From the NCBI RefSeq assembly GCF_042453785.1, contig NC_091663.1, positions 36,539,001 through 36,603,000 on the forward strand: a stretch of 64,000 nt of DNA. The letters are read 5' to 3'. Shown one piece after another: positions 28,362 through 39,739 of the stretch. Source of the stretch: Malus domestica. Taxonomy: Eukaryota; Streptophyta; Magnoliopsida; Rosales; Rosaceae. Within the stretch, counting starts at the first letter, position 1. Each line of letters opens with the position of its first letter. Position numbers and translations under genes: made by a program. Under the pieces are notes generated by a model. The model was given only the letters and a program-made list of their open reading frames with translations, had not been told where the DNA came from and did no database searches.

Positions 28362-28692
28362 CCTTATAGCACCGATTGACCTTTGGTTGCCCATCCACAT
28401 ATCCTCTCTTATCTTGTCCAATTGTTTTTGTCATATGGTGCCATCAAGTTGAGCTTTAGTTTAGTGATTTTTAGTTTTTTTACTTTGTGAGAAGTTTCGA
28501 GTTTATTTATTTTTATTTTTTATACAAGCGATATTATAGCAGGAGAGTCAAATCCATATAATAATTATTTAATCACACATAAATTATACTTCACCAATAG
28601 TATATCATACATGTTTTCAAATTTCAATAATTTTGATCCACAACCCAAATTCTACATCATATTTTACATAGTTTATAACAAGTATTCAAAGT

Positions 28693-28929
28693 CTAGGTGT
28701 GGCTCCAAGACCCTAAGAATATGAGGGTTCTAATGGGGTCTTCTGCAGGGTAGCTCCACCTTCTTCTCTCAATTGTCTTGGGAACCAAGAGACCCCTACC
28801 ATTATTCTGAGCTCCATGCCTAGACAGAACCACCACGGCGGCCTGATAAGCCTGGCGGAGCGTCTCCCGGAAACCCCTCGTCGGTTCTTCACACAGAGAA
28901 CTCTCCCCACAGATGTTTTGGGTCTTCAT
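28693..28929 (-). CDS. Small plant protein ending FLGSWSHT, copy 2 (78 aa)
   Basis: Paralogue of the gene at 25968-26204. It starts at the equivalent ATG (28929) with MKTQNICGESSLCEEPTRGF and ends ...EDPIRTLIFLGSWSHT-stop. Replacements are concentrated in the middle (for example VVLSRHGAQNNGRGLL against VVMANQGDQRNGRALL), while both ends are conserved, as expected for a protein under selection. A TATA-like CTATAAAG lies about 86 bp upstream on the minus strand. Function unknown. Confidence 0.6.
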   Translation of the reverse strand: MKTQNICGESSLCEEPTRGFRETLRQAYQAAVVVLSRHGAQNNGRGLLVPKTIERRRWSYPAEDPIRTLIFLGSWSHT

Positions 28930-29512
28930 TCTTGAAGGTGGTCTATGTGTTTGTTGCTTGGCCAAGAGGGGTACTACGATATTAGAATTGCTTATGGCCT
29001 TGCCTTGGTCTTTATAGAAGAACAAAACGGTAGGAACATGCTGACGTGGCCAATATTGTCACGTCATCACGTGGGTTACATAATTAAAAAAATCATGATT
29101 TTGGTTTGCCAAAAAAAAAGATAAATCATGATTTTGTATTTTGGGGTCCAAATAAAGGGTAAAGAAATCATCTCTTCTATTAAGATTACTGAATTAAGTC
29201 ATCCAGGTCTTTAAAATTTCATCAAACTATCAAAAGTTATTATAACTTTTAAGGAATCAAAACAGATGGACAGTTAGATGAAATTTTAAAGATCATAATC
29301 ACTTAATCCGATGATTTTGGTGAAAGAGATCCCGAAATTATCTCTATGCTGTGAATTATTGAAGTGGTGACCCAACTAGACTAGAATAAATGTACGATAT
29401 TCATTATTTTTGGAAGACGAGGAGATGTTTAATAGTAACAAATTGTGCAGGTGGGGAGCATATGACACATGTTGATAGCTGGAAGGAACACTGGATGGCT
29501 ACTTACATGCAA

Positions 29513-29516
<4 letters not shown>

Positions 29517-29541
<25 letters not shown>
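29517..29541. repeat. Poly(T) tract
   Basis: Run of about 24 T. It may be the A-rich tail of a minus-strand retroposed sequence, but no body can be identified. Confidence 0.6.
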
Positions 29542-29543
<2 letters not shown>

Positions 29544-29599
29544 TATGTATTTGTAAGTTATTGCTTTATACATATGTTATTGTGATTAGTGTCAGATGT

Positions 29600-29960
29600 A
29601 TATTGGGAATAAGGTGGTCCGGAACAACTCGAATCTCGAAAATATGCATTTGAAAGTCTTTTAAAGAATCTTTAGAATATCTGGTATGGATTTTTTTTTT
29701 TTGTCTACCGAGTGTTTGATCTAATGTTTGTTAGACAAATCTCTGCAGGTAACCTTGACTGTACTCGATAAATCCTCTCGATATCACTCATCATATTACT
29801 TCAGCATTATTTCGTATATGTTGACATGTGTGCAACATGGTTTGGCTGGCAACAACAAGCCCACCAAATGTTTGACAAAATGTCTTAGTGAATAAACTGA
29901 AATTTTTTTGCTCGCTTCGCACTCTGTTTCAAGTTAAAAACTTGTACTTTAACACGAAAA
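29600..29960. repeat. Dispersed repeat (sister copy at about 51905-52260)
   Basis: Shares with 51905-52260 the order of AAGGTGGTC, CACTCATCATATT, TGTTGACATG, CAACATGGTT and AACAACAAG. Non-coding, family unknown to me. Confidence 0.5.
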
Positions 29961-30228
29961 CCACTCAAAATCCAAATGTTAAATCCGCCATTAATTGTGA
30001 TTGATTATAAATTACGAAAACAATATATTGAGCACTTGTTTAAATGTAATTTGTCTATTGGAATGACCCGAACACGTAAGAAACCAAGTGTTTTGGGTGA
30101 AAGAAACTGAAGTAATATCATATATAATTCCAACTTATACTGTGCTCAAAATTGGTAAGATGCCCCTATCAACTCCGAATAGGCTTTTTCCCATACGTAG
30201 ATTCCAAATGTTTCAAATCAAAAGGAAC

Positions 30229-30316
30229 AAGCAAAATAGCAGAAAGCATAAAGCAAAATAGCAGAAAGCATAAAGCAAAATAGCAGAAAGCATAAAGCAA
30301 AATAGCAGAAAGCATA
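30229..30316. repeat. 22-bp perfect tandem repeat, 4 units
   Basis: Four exact copies of a 22-bp unit (starts AAGCAAAATAGC, ends AGAAAGCATA) at 30229, 30251, 30273 and 30295. Absent from the equivalent place in duplication unit 1, so it arose afterwards. Confidence 0.95.
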
Positions 30317-31015
30317 AGTAGCTCTACACATGCTTTTAAAAAAAAGATTTTTTTTTCTTATTGAAGTCAAGTGAACAATACCAATGATGCTTTCATATTG
30401 ACAATTTTACCCCCAACTTTTTTTTTGCTAAAAGTATTTTTATCACTATAGTCTACCAAACACTTACCTGCTTTTATTCACACAATTCTCGTGACACAGG
30501 AGAAGCAGTTTTTGAAAGAAAAAAAAAACACAGCAATCCTAAACTAACCCTAGTTTACATACAATCTCTACTTTGTTAAATGTCTCAAGTTCGATTCTTA
30601 TGCTTTTCATACAAGTGTATTGGGGAGGGGAATCAAATTTAGAATCTCAAGTTCAAAAATAAATACACTTAACCACTTAAGTTACATGCTCCTTAACGAG
30701 TTATATTGCATTAAGAATGACTCCGAATATGTAAAATATCAATTATTTTTCTTCGAAAGAAATTGAAGTGATGTCATATAAAACTCCACTTCATGTTGTG
30801 AAAAGAATTTGAAAGATATGTCCCATTCAAATCCGAATAGACAATCCACTAAGATTCCAAATGAGGAAAACGTTGATGGTGAGCTGTAAAACTAAGATGC
30901 TTTACTACTCAGTGTGCCAAGACAATCCACTTTTGGCGGATATGCTCACATCGAAACTCTCAAGATGAAATGGTGGAAAGAAATTAGTGGGAAGATTATG
31001 GGCATAAATTGACAC

Positions 31016-31302
31016 TTACAGCATCTTAAAATGTCAAATTATAAAAGTTATATTATAATTAATGGCTGATGTGGTAATATGAAATCTTACGTCAAATTTT
31101 ATATTTCTCTAATCAAATTGTCAAATATTATTATTTTTAGTATTGTAGAGCTTTAAATGGTTGCATTTATTAAAAAAATGCTAATCTCAAAGGTTTCAAA
31201 TCTGATTAGCAGATAACACTTTGGTTGGAAGGTTTTATTATATCAAATATGCTAAGTGACATCTCCACCTAGGATTTGACATCTCTTTTGGAGATGCTGT
31301 AA
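31016..31302. mobile_element. MITE with TTACAGCATCT ends, about 287 bp
   Basis: The left end reads TTACAGCATCTTAAAATG and the right end, reverse complemented, reads TTACAGCATCTCCAAAAG. Both continue with TGTCAAAT. The interior is AT-rich and non-coding. Confidence 0.65.
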
Positions 31303-31309
31303 TTGTAAA

Positions 31310-32140
31310 CTTGGATGGATCAATGTTAAAATGCAATATGCATGATTGATTTGTGATTCAATCCTGGCTCTTCACAACATAAATCAAAACACAACAATCT
31401 GAGAAAATAAACGAAGACAATATTTGTACAAAATCTTGCACGAGGAAAAAAAAAACCTCCGCACAGGAGAGAAAAACCTCAAGGCACACATCCAATTTCA
31501 CCAAAAAACTTAAGGAATTATCCAAGACTCAATTGATACTTTCTTACACCACAAAAGAAGCTTGATCAAATACTCTTGTCTTGTAGAACACGCCATCTTC
31601 ACCTTCTCTTGGAGAACACCGATTCACACAGGTTGATGATCTTCCTCATAGGCAAACTTACACAAAGTTCCATGATGAATGAATGATGTGTTATGCTCTC
31701 AAACCATCACCTAGATAAATCTAAGAACCTAACAGTCTTTTGTCTCTCCACCTTGACCTTATAAAACAATCTCACGATTTTGATTAGAGTGCAAAAGGTG
31801 TAGTGTAAAACTCCCATCACAACCCTTTATATACTAGGTTAACTCTTTTACCTAATAAACAAGGAGATTGGCCTTATTTAAACCTCTTCCTTATTTAAGA
31901 CTCTATGCAGATTTGTATAGACTTATAGAATCCCACACCAAATCAATCTTTAATAGGAAAAACAAATCCTATATGAATGCAAATGATTCTTACTAGAAAA
32001 GAGCTTTGCCATGTAACATTAGTCAATCATGCTCCTCACTTAACGCAAGCTCCAATCTTTGCATGTTACAATTAATCCTAAGACTAGGAATAACCAACTT
32101 ACAAACTCTTTACATTTGCTAGGAAATAGCCAACTTAATT
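31310..32140. repeat. Unassigned insertion-like block in duplication unit 2
   Basis: This 0.8-kb block has no counterpart in duplication unit 1. It is non-coding and resembles LTR or retroelement non-coding sequence in composition, but I cannot define ends or a target duplication. Confidence 0.3.
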
Positions 32141-32400
32141 ACACTTTCAGATGCACTTATAGCACCAAATAACCTTGCTCGGCCTATCCACACCTCTCGT
32201 ATCTTATCCAGTTGTTTTTATCATATTTAGTGCCATCAAATTGAGCTTAGTCTAGTAATGTTTAGTTTTTTACTTGTGAGAAGTTTCAAGTTCGAATTTT
32301 TATTTTATTTTATTACCCAAGCGATGTTGGAGTAGGAGAGTCAAATTTAAAATCTCAAAGATAAACGTAAATGCTATTTTACTATTTGAGCTAAAAGTTC

Positions 32401-32736
32401 TTGGTCGAGTTCAATTCTTATGGGCAACAGTTGTTGAATAAATAAATAAAAGCTGATATGGCTATTGGGCTTACGGGCCGAAGCCAGTGGGCCTAGACAT
32501 GAGAGTGCACTCCTCTAGACCAAGCCGAACTCGGAATATTGCCCTCTCTTTCAAACGGGCTTTAGAATTTTGTTTGGGTTAGATGTAGTACAGTTGCATT
32601 TTTAACTGGGTCGGGTCAGTATCTTGTCCCAATTTTGCTGGACTGATCTGATCCCTATTTTACAATTTCACCCTTTTCTGTTTTTCTTTTTAGGTTTACA
32701 ATTTTGCCTTTTTTGTTTCGGTTCATATTCAGTGTT
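32401..32736. other. Intergenic DNA without recognised content
   Basis: Short open frames only, with no family match. T-rich stretches near 32660-32720. Confidence 0.35.
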
Positions 32737-33080
32737 TAAAATATCTACGAAATTGTCAATATTTCCTTCGAATATCCGAAAAATTAAGAATCGAAATGGA
32801 AAAGGGGGTGACATGCAAACTTCATCCTATATCGGTGAGATATAGAAAAATCAATTAATATTGATGGTATTATTCATTCAGTACAAAATTTTTGCTGAAA
32901 CCCACTGCATATTTCGAAATTTTGAATTTTATTGGGGAATTTTTTCTCTAATTGTGTCTAAGTCTGAATTAGTTGAAATACACCCCTCATTGCAAATTTC
33001 CATAATGTCCATTGAAGGCAACCGAAATTGATATCGATAATTTATCGATCTTCCATAAAGTTGCATATCGATAACTCCAC
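32737..33080 (-). repeat. Dispersed repeat, about 330 bp (copy in minus orientation)
   Basis: Inverted partner of 26940-27265. The two are 5.5 kb apart. Confidence 0.6.
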
Positions 33081-34214
33081 CTATATCAATATTGTAAACA
33101 CTATTCGTATTTCCACCACCATAAATATTTTAAACACTGTCCATATTAGAAACATGTACTTCCTTTTCTTTTTCCAGTTATTTTTTGCAACAGTTAGTCG
33201 CTTGTATTTGGTCTCAACCACCTCAAACTAACCTCACTCGAATAAAGTATGATACCTTATGCAGGGGTCCGGACATAAGAATCCTTCGACAAGGGCTGGC
33301 TTAGTCAAATAGTGGTGGTGCTCTAGATCTTTGCCCTTTATGGTCGGTTGGCTAGGTCAAGAATCAAAATTCATTATCCGATTGGGCAAATTGTGGAAAA
33401 CTACTTGCTATACAATTGTGACCTCGGGCGGCCAAGGGTCCCCAACTTTTTAGAAAATATGCCATCTAATATACAGAAAACCTGCACATATCCCACAAAT
33501 TATAAAAGATTGGGTGGCTCTAATTAGCATTAGTGTTGCTCTCAACCTGTTAGAATTTATCTTCCAATGAATGCCTCATCCTACTATTTGTTAGTGATGC
33601 TGTTATTATACCATCAAGCTTTAGTGTCCACATAAAAATAAAACACAAGGTTTAAGCTATATCAAAGGCACTTATGTAAAGAGTAAAAGCACCTGTTTAG
33701 TTGCTTGTTAAACAACAAACTGTTTTTCTGTAAAAGCATTACTGAAAAGTGTTTCCTATAAAAAACGCTAGTGAGTAAAAGCGTTCTATGGAGTAGTACT
33801 TCTAAACGAGCCCATATAAATTTTCATGTTTTTCTTGGTATAACGTATATATATTAGATATTTTTGGGAAGGAAAAATCAAACACATAACTTTAATGCAA
33901 ATATGAATGCTCTTAAGTCTTAACCAACTGAGTTATACATTCTAGCAAATCAATTTCATGTTTGATGTATAAGATATGCGTATATACTTTGGTGTAACAT
34001 ATGAATAATATCTTATGAAAACATAATATATAGGATTTATTTGCATATTCTCTCTTTTATATATCATTCCTTCTCATCTTTATAATGAATAGTGCAGCAA
34101 TTGTCGTCCATATACGTTTCACTCTTAACACCAACACCTTCAAATATCTTCCATCATTTTTCTTTCTTTGTGCATGTTTTGTTTTTGGTGGTGGGGGACT
34201 TAGGGTTTTGATGA
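33081..34214. other. AT-rich intergenic DNA
   Basis: No gene seen. Contains low-complexity A/T runs and fragments of dispersed repeats that I cannot name. Confidence 0.35.
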
Positions 34215-34385
34215 AAAAACAGAAAGATTCGACTAAAGGGGGCCGAAGAGATCATATCATTTGATGAAAAGAAAAAACAGAAAGATTCATCTAAAGGCAG
34301 CCGAAAAGATCATATCATTCAATCTTTACATCAAAGATTCATCTAAAGGCAGCCGAAAAGATCATATCATTCAATCTTTACATCC
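34215..34385. repeat. Tandem repeat, 52- to 67-bp units, about 3 copies
   Basis: Three related units share AGATTCATCTAAAGGCAGCC and AGATCATATCATT. The last two (from about 34281 and 34333) are nearly identical 52-bp units, and the first is a more diverged version. Confidence 0.8.
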
Positions 34386-34696
34386 GAAGTGAACAAAAAC
34401 TTATAGTAATGATGCATGCAACTTATGAATAGTAATCAATATTAAAACAACGCCAACTATTATCTTCACGTCCGATTGCATGCGATGAAGTTTCCCTGAA
34501 GCTCAAGGTTGAGAGTACTACGTACACAGATGGCCTCATAAAGTGATCACTGATCACAGAGACATTGGGCATATATTTTTAAGGTTCTCCTTCGAACCAA
34601 ATTAAGAAAGCGTTGATAAGAGTTCTTGGGAGTCAACGGCCTCTTATCCTCGACTAGCCTTTAATCTTTCGAGTTCTTAATAGCCCGATACCATTT
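34386..34696. other. Intergenic DNA left of the Tat insertion
   Basis: No open frame or repeat recognised. Ends at the AGTAC target duplication of the Tat element. Confidence 0.35.
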
Positions 34697-34701
34697 AGTA
34701 C
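34697..34701. other. Target-site duplication AGTAC (left)
   Basis: The same five bases occur at 47194-47198 directly after the other LTR. Confidence 0.9.
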
Positions 34702-35213
34702 TGTTGATGCACAAAATCAGCGAAGACTTTGGTACAACAGAAAGTGTCAGGTTTTGTGACCTTCGCTTGGTTGCTTCGGTCACTAGTGAGGATAAGTACG
34801 TAAATGAATAGAGACAGAGAAGCAAACACAGGATGTACGTGGTTCATCCAGATTGGCTACGTCCACGGAGTAGAGGAGTTCTTATTAGTAGTGAAGGGCT
34901 TACACAAGTACAAAGGATCAAGCTCTCAATTTAGTGAGTTCTTGTGAATGATTTAACACAAATGGCATTAGGCAATATTGTGGGGGAATGACCCCTATTT
35001 ATAGAAAAACTTGTAGCTTTGTCACATTGACATGTGTCATGTTATGATTGGTTCTTGATGTCGACACGTGCTGCGCTCTGATTGGCTTCTAATCTTGACA
35101 CGTGTCGAGTAGTGATTGGCCTCCTGGTCGGAGGGGAACTCTTCTGGGTCCTTGACAGTATAGCGTTGGCCGGTGCTCGGTAGTTTCGGGATTGGTCAAG
35201 TATGGTACAAACA
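34702..35213 (-). repeat. 3' LTR of the Tat element (512 bp)
   Basis: Identical in length to the 5' LTR and different at three sites, near 34812, 34847 and 34852. It carries the same 34-bp triplicate (35030-35131) and TATA box (35003-34996 on the minus strand) as the 5' LTR. Confidence 0.95.
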
Positions 35214-35232
35214 GTGCTCCCCTAAGTTCCCG
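35214..35232 (-). other. Polypurine tract region of the Tat element
   Basis: Directly inside the 3' LTR the minus strand reads GGAACTTAGGGGAGCAC just before TGTTTGTACC. The AGGGGAG purine core is the likely primer for plus-strand DNA synthesis, though it is short and interrupted. Confidence 0.55.
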
Positions 35233-36649
35233 AGTGAGGGAAACTCCTCGGTTGGGGACTTGCAAGATCCAATCCCTTGAGTAATCACGAAACTTCTAAG
35301 TACCGAAGTGTGGTCTGATCTTCATCTGCCCTTCTCTGGAAGTACCTTTCCTCCATCCGGGAATGGTGTATTTAGCTGATGTTGACGCACAAGGTAATGT
35401 ATGCTTTTTGGATGAAGCTTAGTTGTAGTTTCGGGCTTAGTCAAGTGTGATACAAACCCTATAGTAGGAGTCCCCCAAGTCGCCGAGCTAGGAGATCTGC
35501 CGAAAGAGGTGACAGACAAGGTAAGCAGTCAAACTTCCAAGTAAGCAACCCAGGATCAGAGGTTTGACTTCGGCTTCCGGTTGATTGTTCTCCTTCTCCT
35601 TGTCTCTCATTCAACTGCCAGGATAAGGAGAAGCAAATGGATAAGAGATGATATGAGATACTTTTGCTTTTGAAGAAGTAACTTTCCACAGGCTTATTCT
35701 TGAACTGTGCTGGAGGGTTTTCTGGTGCCCTTCAGAGTATAAGGCCGACTCAAAAATTTGAGGGTCAAAACAAGTCCATCAAATCTAGAGTACGTTCGAC
35801 CTTGATGATATGCGATACTTTTGCTGTTGACGAAATAATGAATGTGGTATGGAAAGGTGTCGTGCTGTAGTGATTTGTTTCAGCTCACCGTTGAACCTTC
35901 TGCTTCAATCTTTTGCATGGCAGAAGTGGTGTGCAACCTTTGCATTTAAATGGTCCTTCAAAACATTCCTTCATAGTGACTCATCCACGCTTGGCAGCTT
36001 CAGTGTAAAGAGCCAATATCTGATCAACTGTCATGAGGCATTTGCCGGTGGAATTCATGACCTTGACAGCAGTTGAGGATGAGTACTCGAGAGCAATGCT
36101 AAGTAAGCAACCAGGCAAAGGCTCCAGGCAGTCAGTTCCAAATTGGAGGTTTGATTTCAGGTTCCGACTGACTGCTCTCTTTCTCCTTGTCCTGCAGGTG
36201 TGGACAAGGACAAAGACAAAGACAGGGAGAAAGCATGATATGGGATACTCTTGCTTTCGACCCTGATGATATGAGATACTCTTGTTCTTGGTGTGGCTTA
36301 TTTGCTGAGGTATTATCGGGGGGAAATAAAGCTGAGTATTTCGAGAGGTTATGTTGAGGGTGCCTTTTCGAATGCGAGAAAGGGTTGAGCATTTTTGCAG
36401 GTTTGCCTGTCCGTTGAGGAGGGAGGTCAATGTATATAGGGATTTCCCAATAACAAGTAGTAATGCTATTCCTTTACCCTTCTTGGTCACAGCAATGTAG
36501 TGGGAGCTGCCAGCTTCACGTGTTTTAATTTTGTCAGAGCACTTTGAAAAAGTGGTATGTGGTATCTGGAAAGCTGATGTTACGTGTGAAGATTACAGAC
36601 AAGCTTTATCTAAGGAAATCTGGCTCTCGAAGTTCTGAGAGTTGTGCCT

Positions 36650-37192
36650 CTTCGGTTTTCGAACAAGCAATCCCGTCGAGGATCTGACTCTCGAGATTCG
36701 GAAAGCGGTGCTACTCCGGTTTTTGAGAAAGTAATTATGCTGGGAGTCTTTTCTCGAATGTGAGTAAAGGTTGGACGTTCTTGCCAACCTGTCTTGCCGC
36801 AAAACACGGAGGTCGACACACATAGGGACTTTCCAGTTGTCAAGCAGTGGTGCTGTTCCTTTACCCTTATGGGTAATAGTAGGGTAGCTGGAACTTCGAA
36901 ATTCTCATGCCTAAACTTTGTCAGAGATCTTTGACAAAGTTATATGTGGTACCCGAGGAGTTGATGGTGCATATGGAGAGCGGTGATTGAACAGTAAGAT
37001 TCACGTGCTTTCTACTTCACCAGAAATCTTCGACAGATTGCCCGTAATTTCCGCAAAGCTGAGTGTGCATGTGACAGGTGCTGACGAGGCTGAAAAAGCA
37101 GGTGCTTCTTCGATTTCTGAGATCGGCCCTCGTGGTCTCTGAGCAGCCCAGCTTTTGAGAAAGCAAACGCCTCTTCGATTTCTGAGATCGGC
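36650..37192. repeat. 63-bp repeat remnants in the Tat 3' region
   Basis: Low-copy versions of the two 63-bp repeats seen in the older fragment: about 1.7 units near 36650-36760 and 1.5 to 2 units at 37105-37192 (CCTCTTCGATTTCTGAGAT). Confidence 0.65.
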
Positions 37193-37323
37193 CCAGTGCA
37201 GATTTTTATAGAGGCTGGCATTAAGTTCCACAGCACACTTGAATCTCTACCAGTAGAAGCTCATTTCTTGCACTTCTAAGATCTTGATTTGTCTGACCTC
37301 TTCCTTCTTCAACACATTTGAAA

Positions 37324-37998
37324 ATGTCTGGACCCTCCGACCGTCGTTTTGACTTGAACCTTGGAGAAGAGACAGCCACGCCTTCTCCAGACAACATATG
37401 GCGCCCATCCTTCATATCCCGTACTGGTCCTCTTACCGTTGGGGATTCTGTGATGAAGAATGATATGACCGCTGCAGTGGTGGCCAGGAACCTTCTCACT
37501 CCCAAAGATAACAGACTACTTTCCAAACAGTCTGATGAGTTGGCTGTTAAGGACTCTCTGGCTCTTAGTGTTCAGTGTGCAGGTTCTGTGTCTAATATGG
37601 CCCAACGCCTATTTGCTAGAACCCGCCAAGTTGAATCATTGGCTGCTGAAGTGATGAGTCTCAAACAGGAGATTAGAAGGCTCAAGCATGAGAATAAGCA
37701 GTTGCACCGGCTCGCCCATGACTATGCTACAAACATGAAGAGGAAGCTTGACCAGATGAAGGAATCTGATGGTAAGGTTTTACTTGATCATCAGCGGTTT
37801 GTGGGTTTGTTCCAAAGGCATTTATTGCCTTCGTCCTCTAGGGTTGTACCTGGTAATGAAGCTTCAAATGATGACCCTCCAATGCCTCCTCCTTCTGGGG
37901 TTTTGTCAAGTACTGAGGCTCCGGATAACCACCCTCCGGTGCTTTCTCTTTCTGGGGCTTTACCGACTGCTGAGACTTCCCCTAAGCAACCTTTGTGA
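37324..37998 (+). CDS. Antisense ORF of the Tat element: 224-aa coiled-coil protein
   Basis: This frame lies on the strand opposite to gag-pol, between pol and the 3' LTR. It starts MSGPSDRRFDLNLGEE at the first ATG and ends ...TAETSPKQPL. Residues of about 85-150 form a heptad-rich coiled coil with many Leu, Lys, Glu and Arg (RQVESLAAEVMSLKQEIRRL and following), and the C-terminal 60 residues are Pro/Ser-rich and probably disordered. A TATA-like TTTATAG lies about 115 bp upstream (37203-37210), and AATAAA follows at 38066-38071, so it looks like a separate transcription unit. Tat-lineage elements are known to carry extra ORFs, some antisense. Its role is unknown. A broken copy at 23664-24304 shows the ORF is part of the family and not a chance frame. 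Confidence 0.7.
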   Translation: MSGPSDRRFDLNLGEETATPSPDNIWRPSFISRTGPLTVGDSVMKNDMTAAVVARNLLTPKDNRLLSKQSDELAVKDSLALSVQCAGSVSNMAQRLFARTRQVESLAAEVMSLKQEIRRLKHENKQLHRLAHDYATNMKRKLDQMKESDGKVLLDHQRFVGLFQRHLLPSSSRVVPGNEASNDDPPMPPPSGVLSSTEAPDNHPPVLSLSGALPTAETSPKQPL

Positions 37999-38589
37999 AG
38001 GCTCCCTTTTGTTTGTTTATTTTGACTCATGTATATGTACATATTTGTGGCTTATCGAAAATATTAATAAATAAGCTTTGCTTCATTTCAACATATTGTG
38101 TTAAATACACCAAAGCCTTCTTCATAAAGTTCTTTGAATTTTTGCTTTTGTTGAAACCTGTATTGTTGAAGCTTTGTGAGTGAAGCATGTAGTTTGAGGT
38201 AGTGTTCCCTTAATTTCCCGAGTGAGGAAAACTTCTCGGTTGGAGACTTGAAAAATCCAAGTCACTGAGTGGTTGTGAGACTGCCAAGTATCAAGGTGCA
38301 GTAGCATATGGTGGGAGTCCCCCAAGTCTTCAGGCGAAGAGAGTTGCCGAATGAGGTGTGTCGCGTGTTACTAATTTGTCAAAGTAACGAATCCTTGTTT
38401 CGATGTCACACATTCGTATATGCTTTATCTAAAAATATTTCCAACTTTTGTGTGTTTGATGCTGCATGCTATTGACTAGACAAGATCAAGTGCAATTAGT
38501 AGCTTTTCTCTCTTTTTCATCTTTTCTTTGGTGGAATTGCTTTTCGTTTCCACTAATCAGCCTGAGTGGATGCAAGATAACACCTTTCT

Positions 38590-39185
38590 CTATAGCTCAG
38601 ATTGCAAAGTCATCTTCATGAAAGTTTTTCCTTATCTTGTGAACTACAACATATCCAAATTTGAGATCCATCGGAGTAGTACAACTTCAGAAATTCAAGT
38701 ATGATGAGTAACTGTTCATCAATGTTCTGTTAATCCGTCAGACTTGTTGTGAGCTTCGAAACTCCATTTTCTCTTGTTCAGATCAACATACTTTCTTCAT
38801 CGAAGTTGTTCCTTAACTTGTGAACTACAACATATCCAAATTTGAGGTCCCTCGGAGCAGTATAACTCCAGAAATCCAGGTATGATGAGTGACTGTTTAT
38901 CATTTGTCTGTCAACCCGTCAGATTTGTTGTGAGCTTTGAAACTCTATTTTCTCGTGCTCAGATCAGCATGCTTTCTTCATTGAAGTTGTTCCTCAGCTT
39001 GTGAACTACAACATATCCAAATTTGAGATCCCTCGGAGCAGTATAACTCCAGACATCCAGGTATGATGAATGACTGGTTATTATTTTTCTGTCAACCCGT
39101 CAGATTTGTTGTGAGCTTCGAAACTCCATTTTCTCTTGTTCAGATCGGTATGCTTTCTTCATTGAAGTTGTTCCTCATCGACTCT
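38590..39185. repeat. 181-bp tandem repeat, a little over 3 units, in the Tat 3' region
   Basis: The phrase CTTGTGAACTACAACATATC starts at 38636, 38817 and 38998, giving an exact spacing of 181 bp. Units share further blocks such as CCCTCGGAGCAGTATAACTCC and CCGTCAGATTTGTTGTGAGC. The fourth unit breaks off after GTTGTTCCTCA near 39180. Confidence 0.9.
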
Positions 39186-39739
39186 TTCATAACATATCAA
39201 AAATGCAGGATGAACTAACGGTTAAATATTTCCAGATCTTCGAAACATCACAACAGCTTCGAAATCTGCAAGAAGCCGACTATCATGTTTGGAGCTTCAA
39301 CACTGTAATTTCCGTCGCTCAAACAGAAATAGTTCCTTCTTGAAAGTTGTTCATATGCTCAAGAACTATAGGGTGTCTAAAATTCAGCTCCATTGGAGAA
39401 GAGCAGAGGTTGCAGAAATTTGATAGATGAAAGGAGGCGGAAGAGGGAGAGAGAGAAAAAGTCTCTTGGGTTGGATTTCTATTTTGGGGCAGATTCCAAT
39501 TTTTGTAGCACCTTCATTATTGATGAATTGCTTGTACTTTTTTCCATTATGAAACTTGGGACTTTGGCTTGTTGTTGGATCTAATATAATATGTTTGGGA
39601 ACATATATAAGTGAATAAATAAGAAGGAAAATTTTGGGCCCTTGTGGGTGTAAAACAAAAAATGTTTATGTTTACCCAAGTGTTTTTGTACAAGTTCAAG
39701 GGCATCTTGGGTTTTGTGAACAAAATTTGTTTATTTGGA

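Larger units (their letters stand above)
25820..28558. repeat. Old tandem duplication, unit 1
   Basis: Segments here reappear in the same order in 28559-32400: 25825-26320 with 28560-29070, 26395-26515 with 29348-29460, 27295-27555 with 30000-30235, 27560-27620 with 30895-30985, and 28370-28558 with 32150-32346. Both units carry one copy of the small gene described at 25968 and 28693. Later insertions separate the matching blocks. Confidence 0.7.
28559..32400. repeat. Old tandem duplication, unit 2
   Basis: Second copy of the 25820-28558 unit, expanded by insertions: the 22-bp array at 30229, the MITE at 31016-31302 and the block at 31310-32140. The match to unit 1 resumes at 32150-32346. 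Confidence 0.65.
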
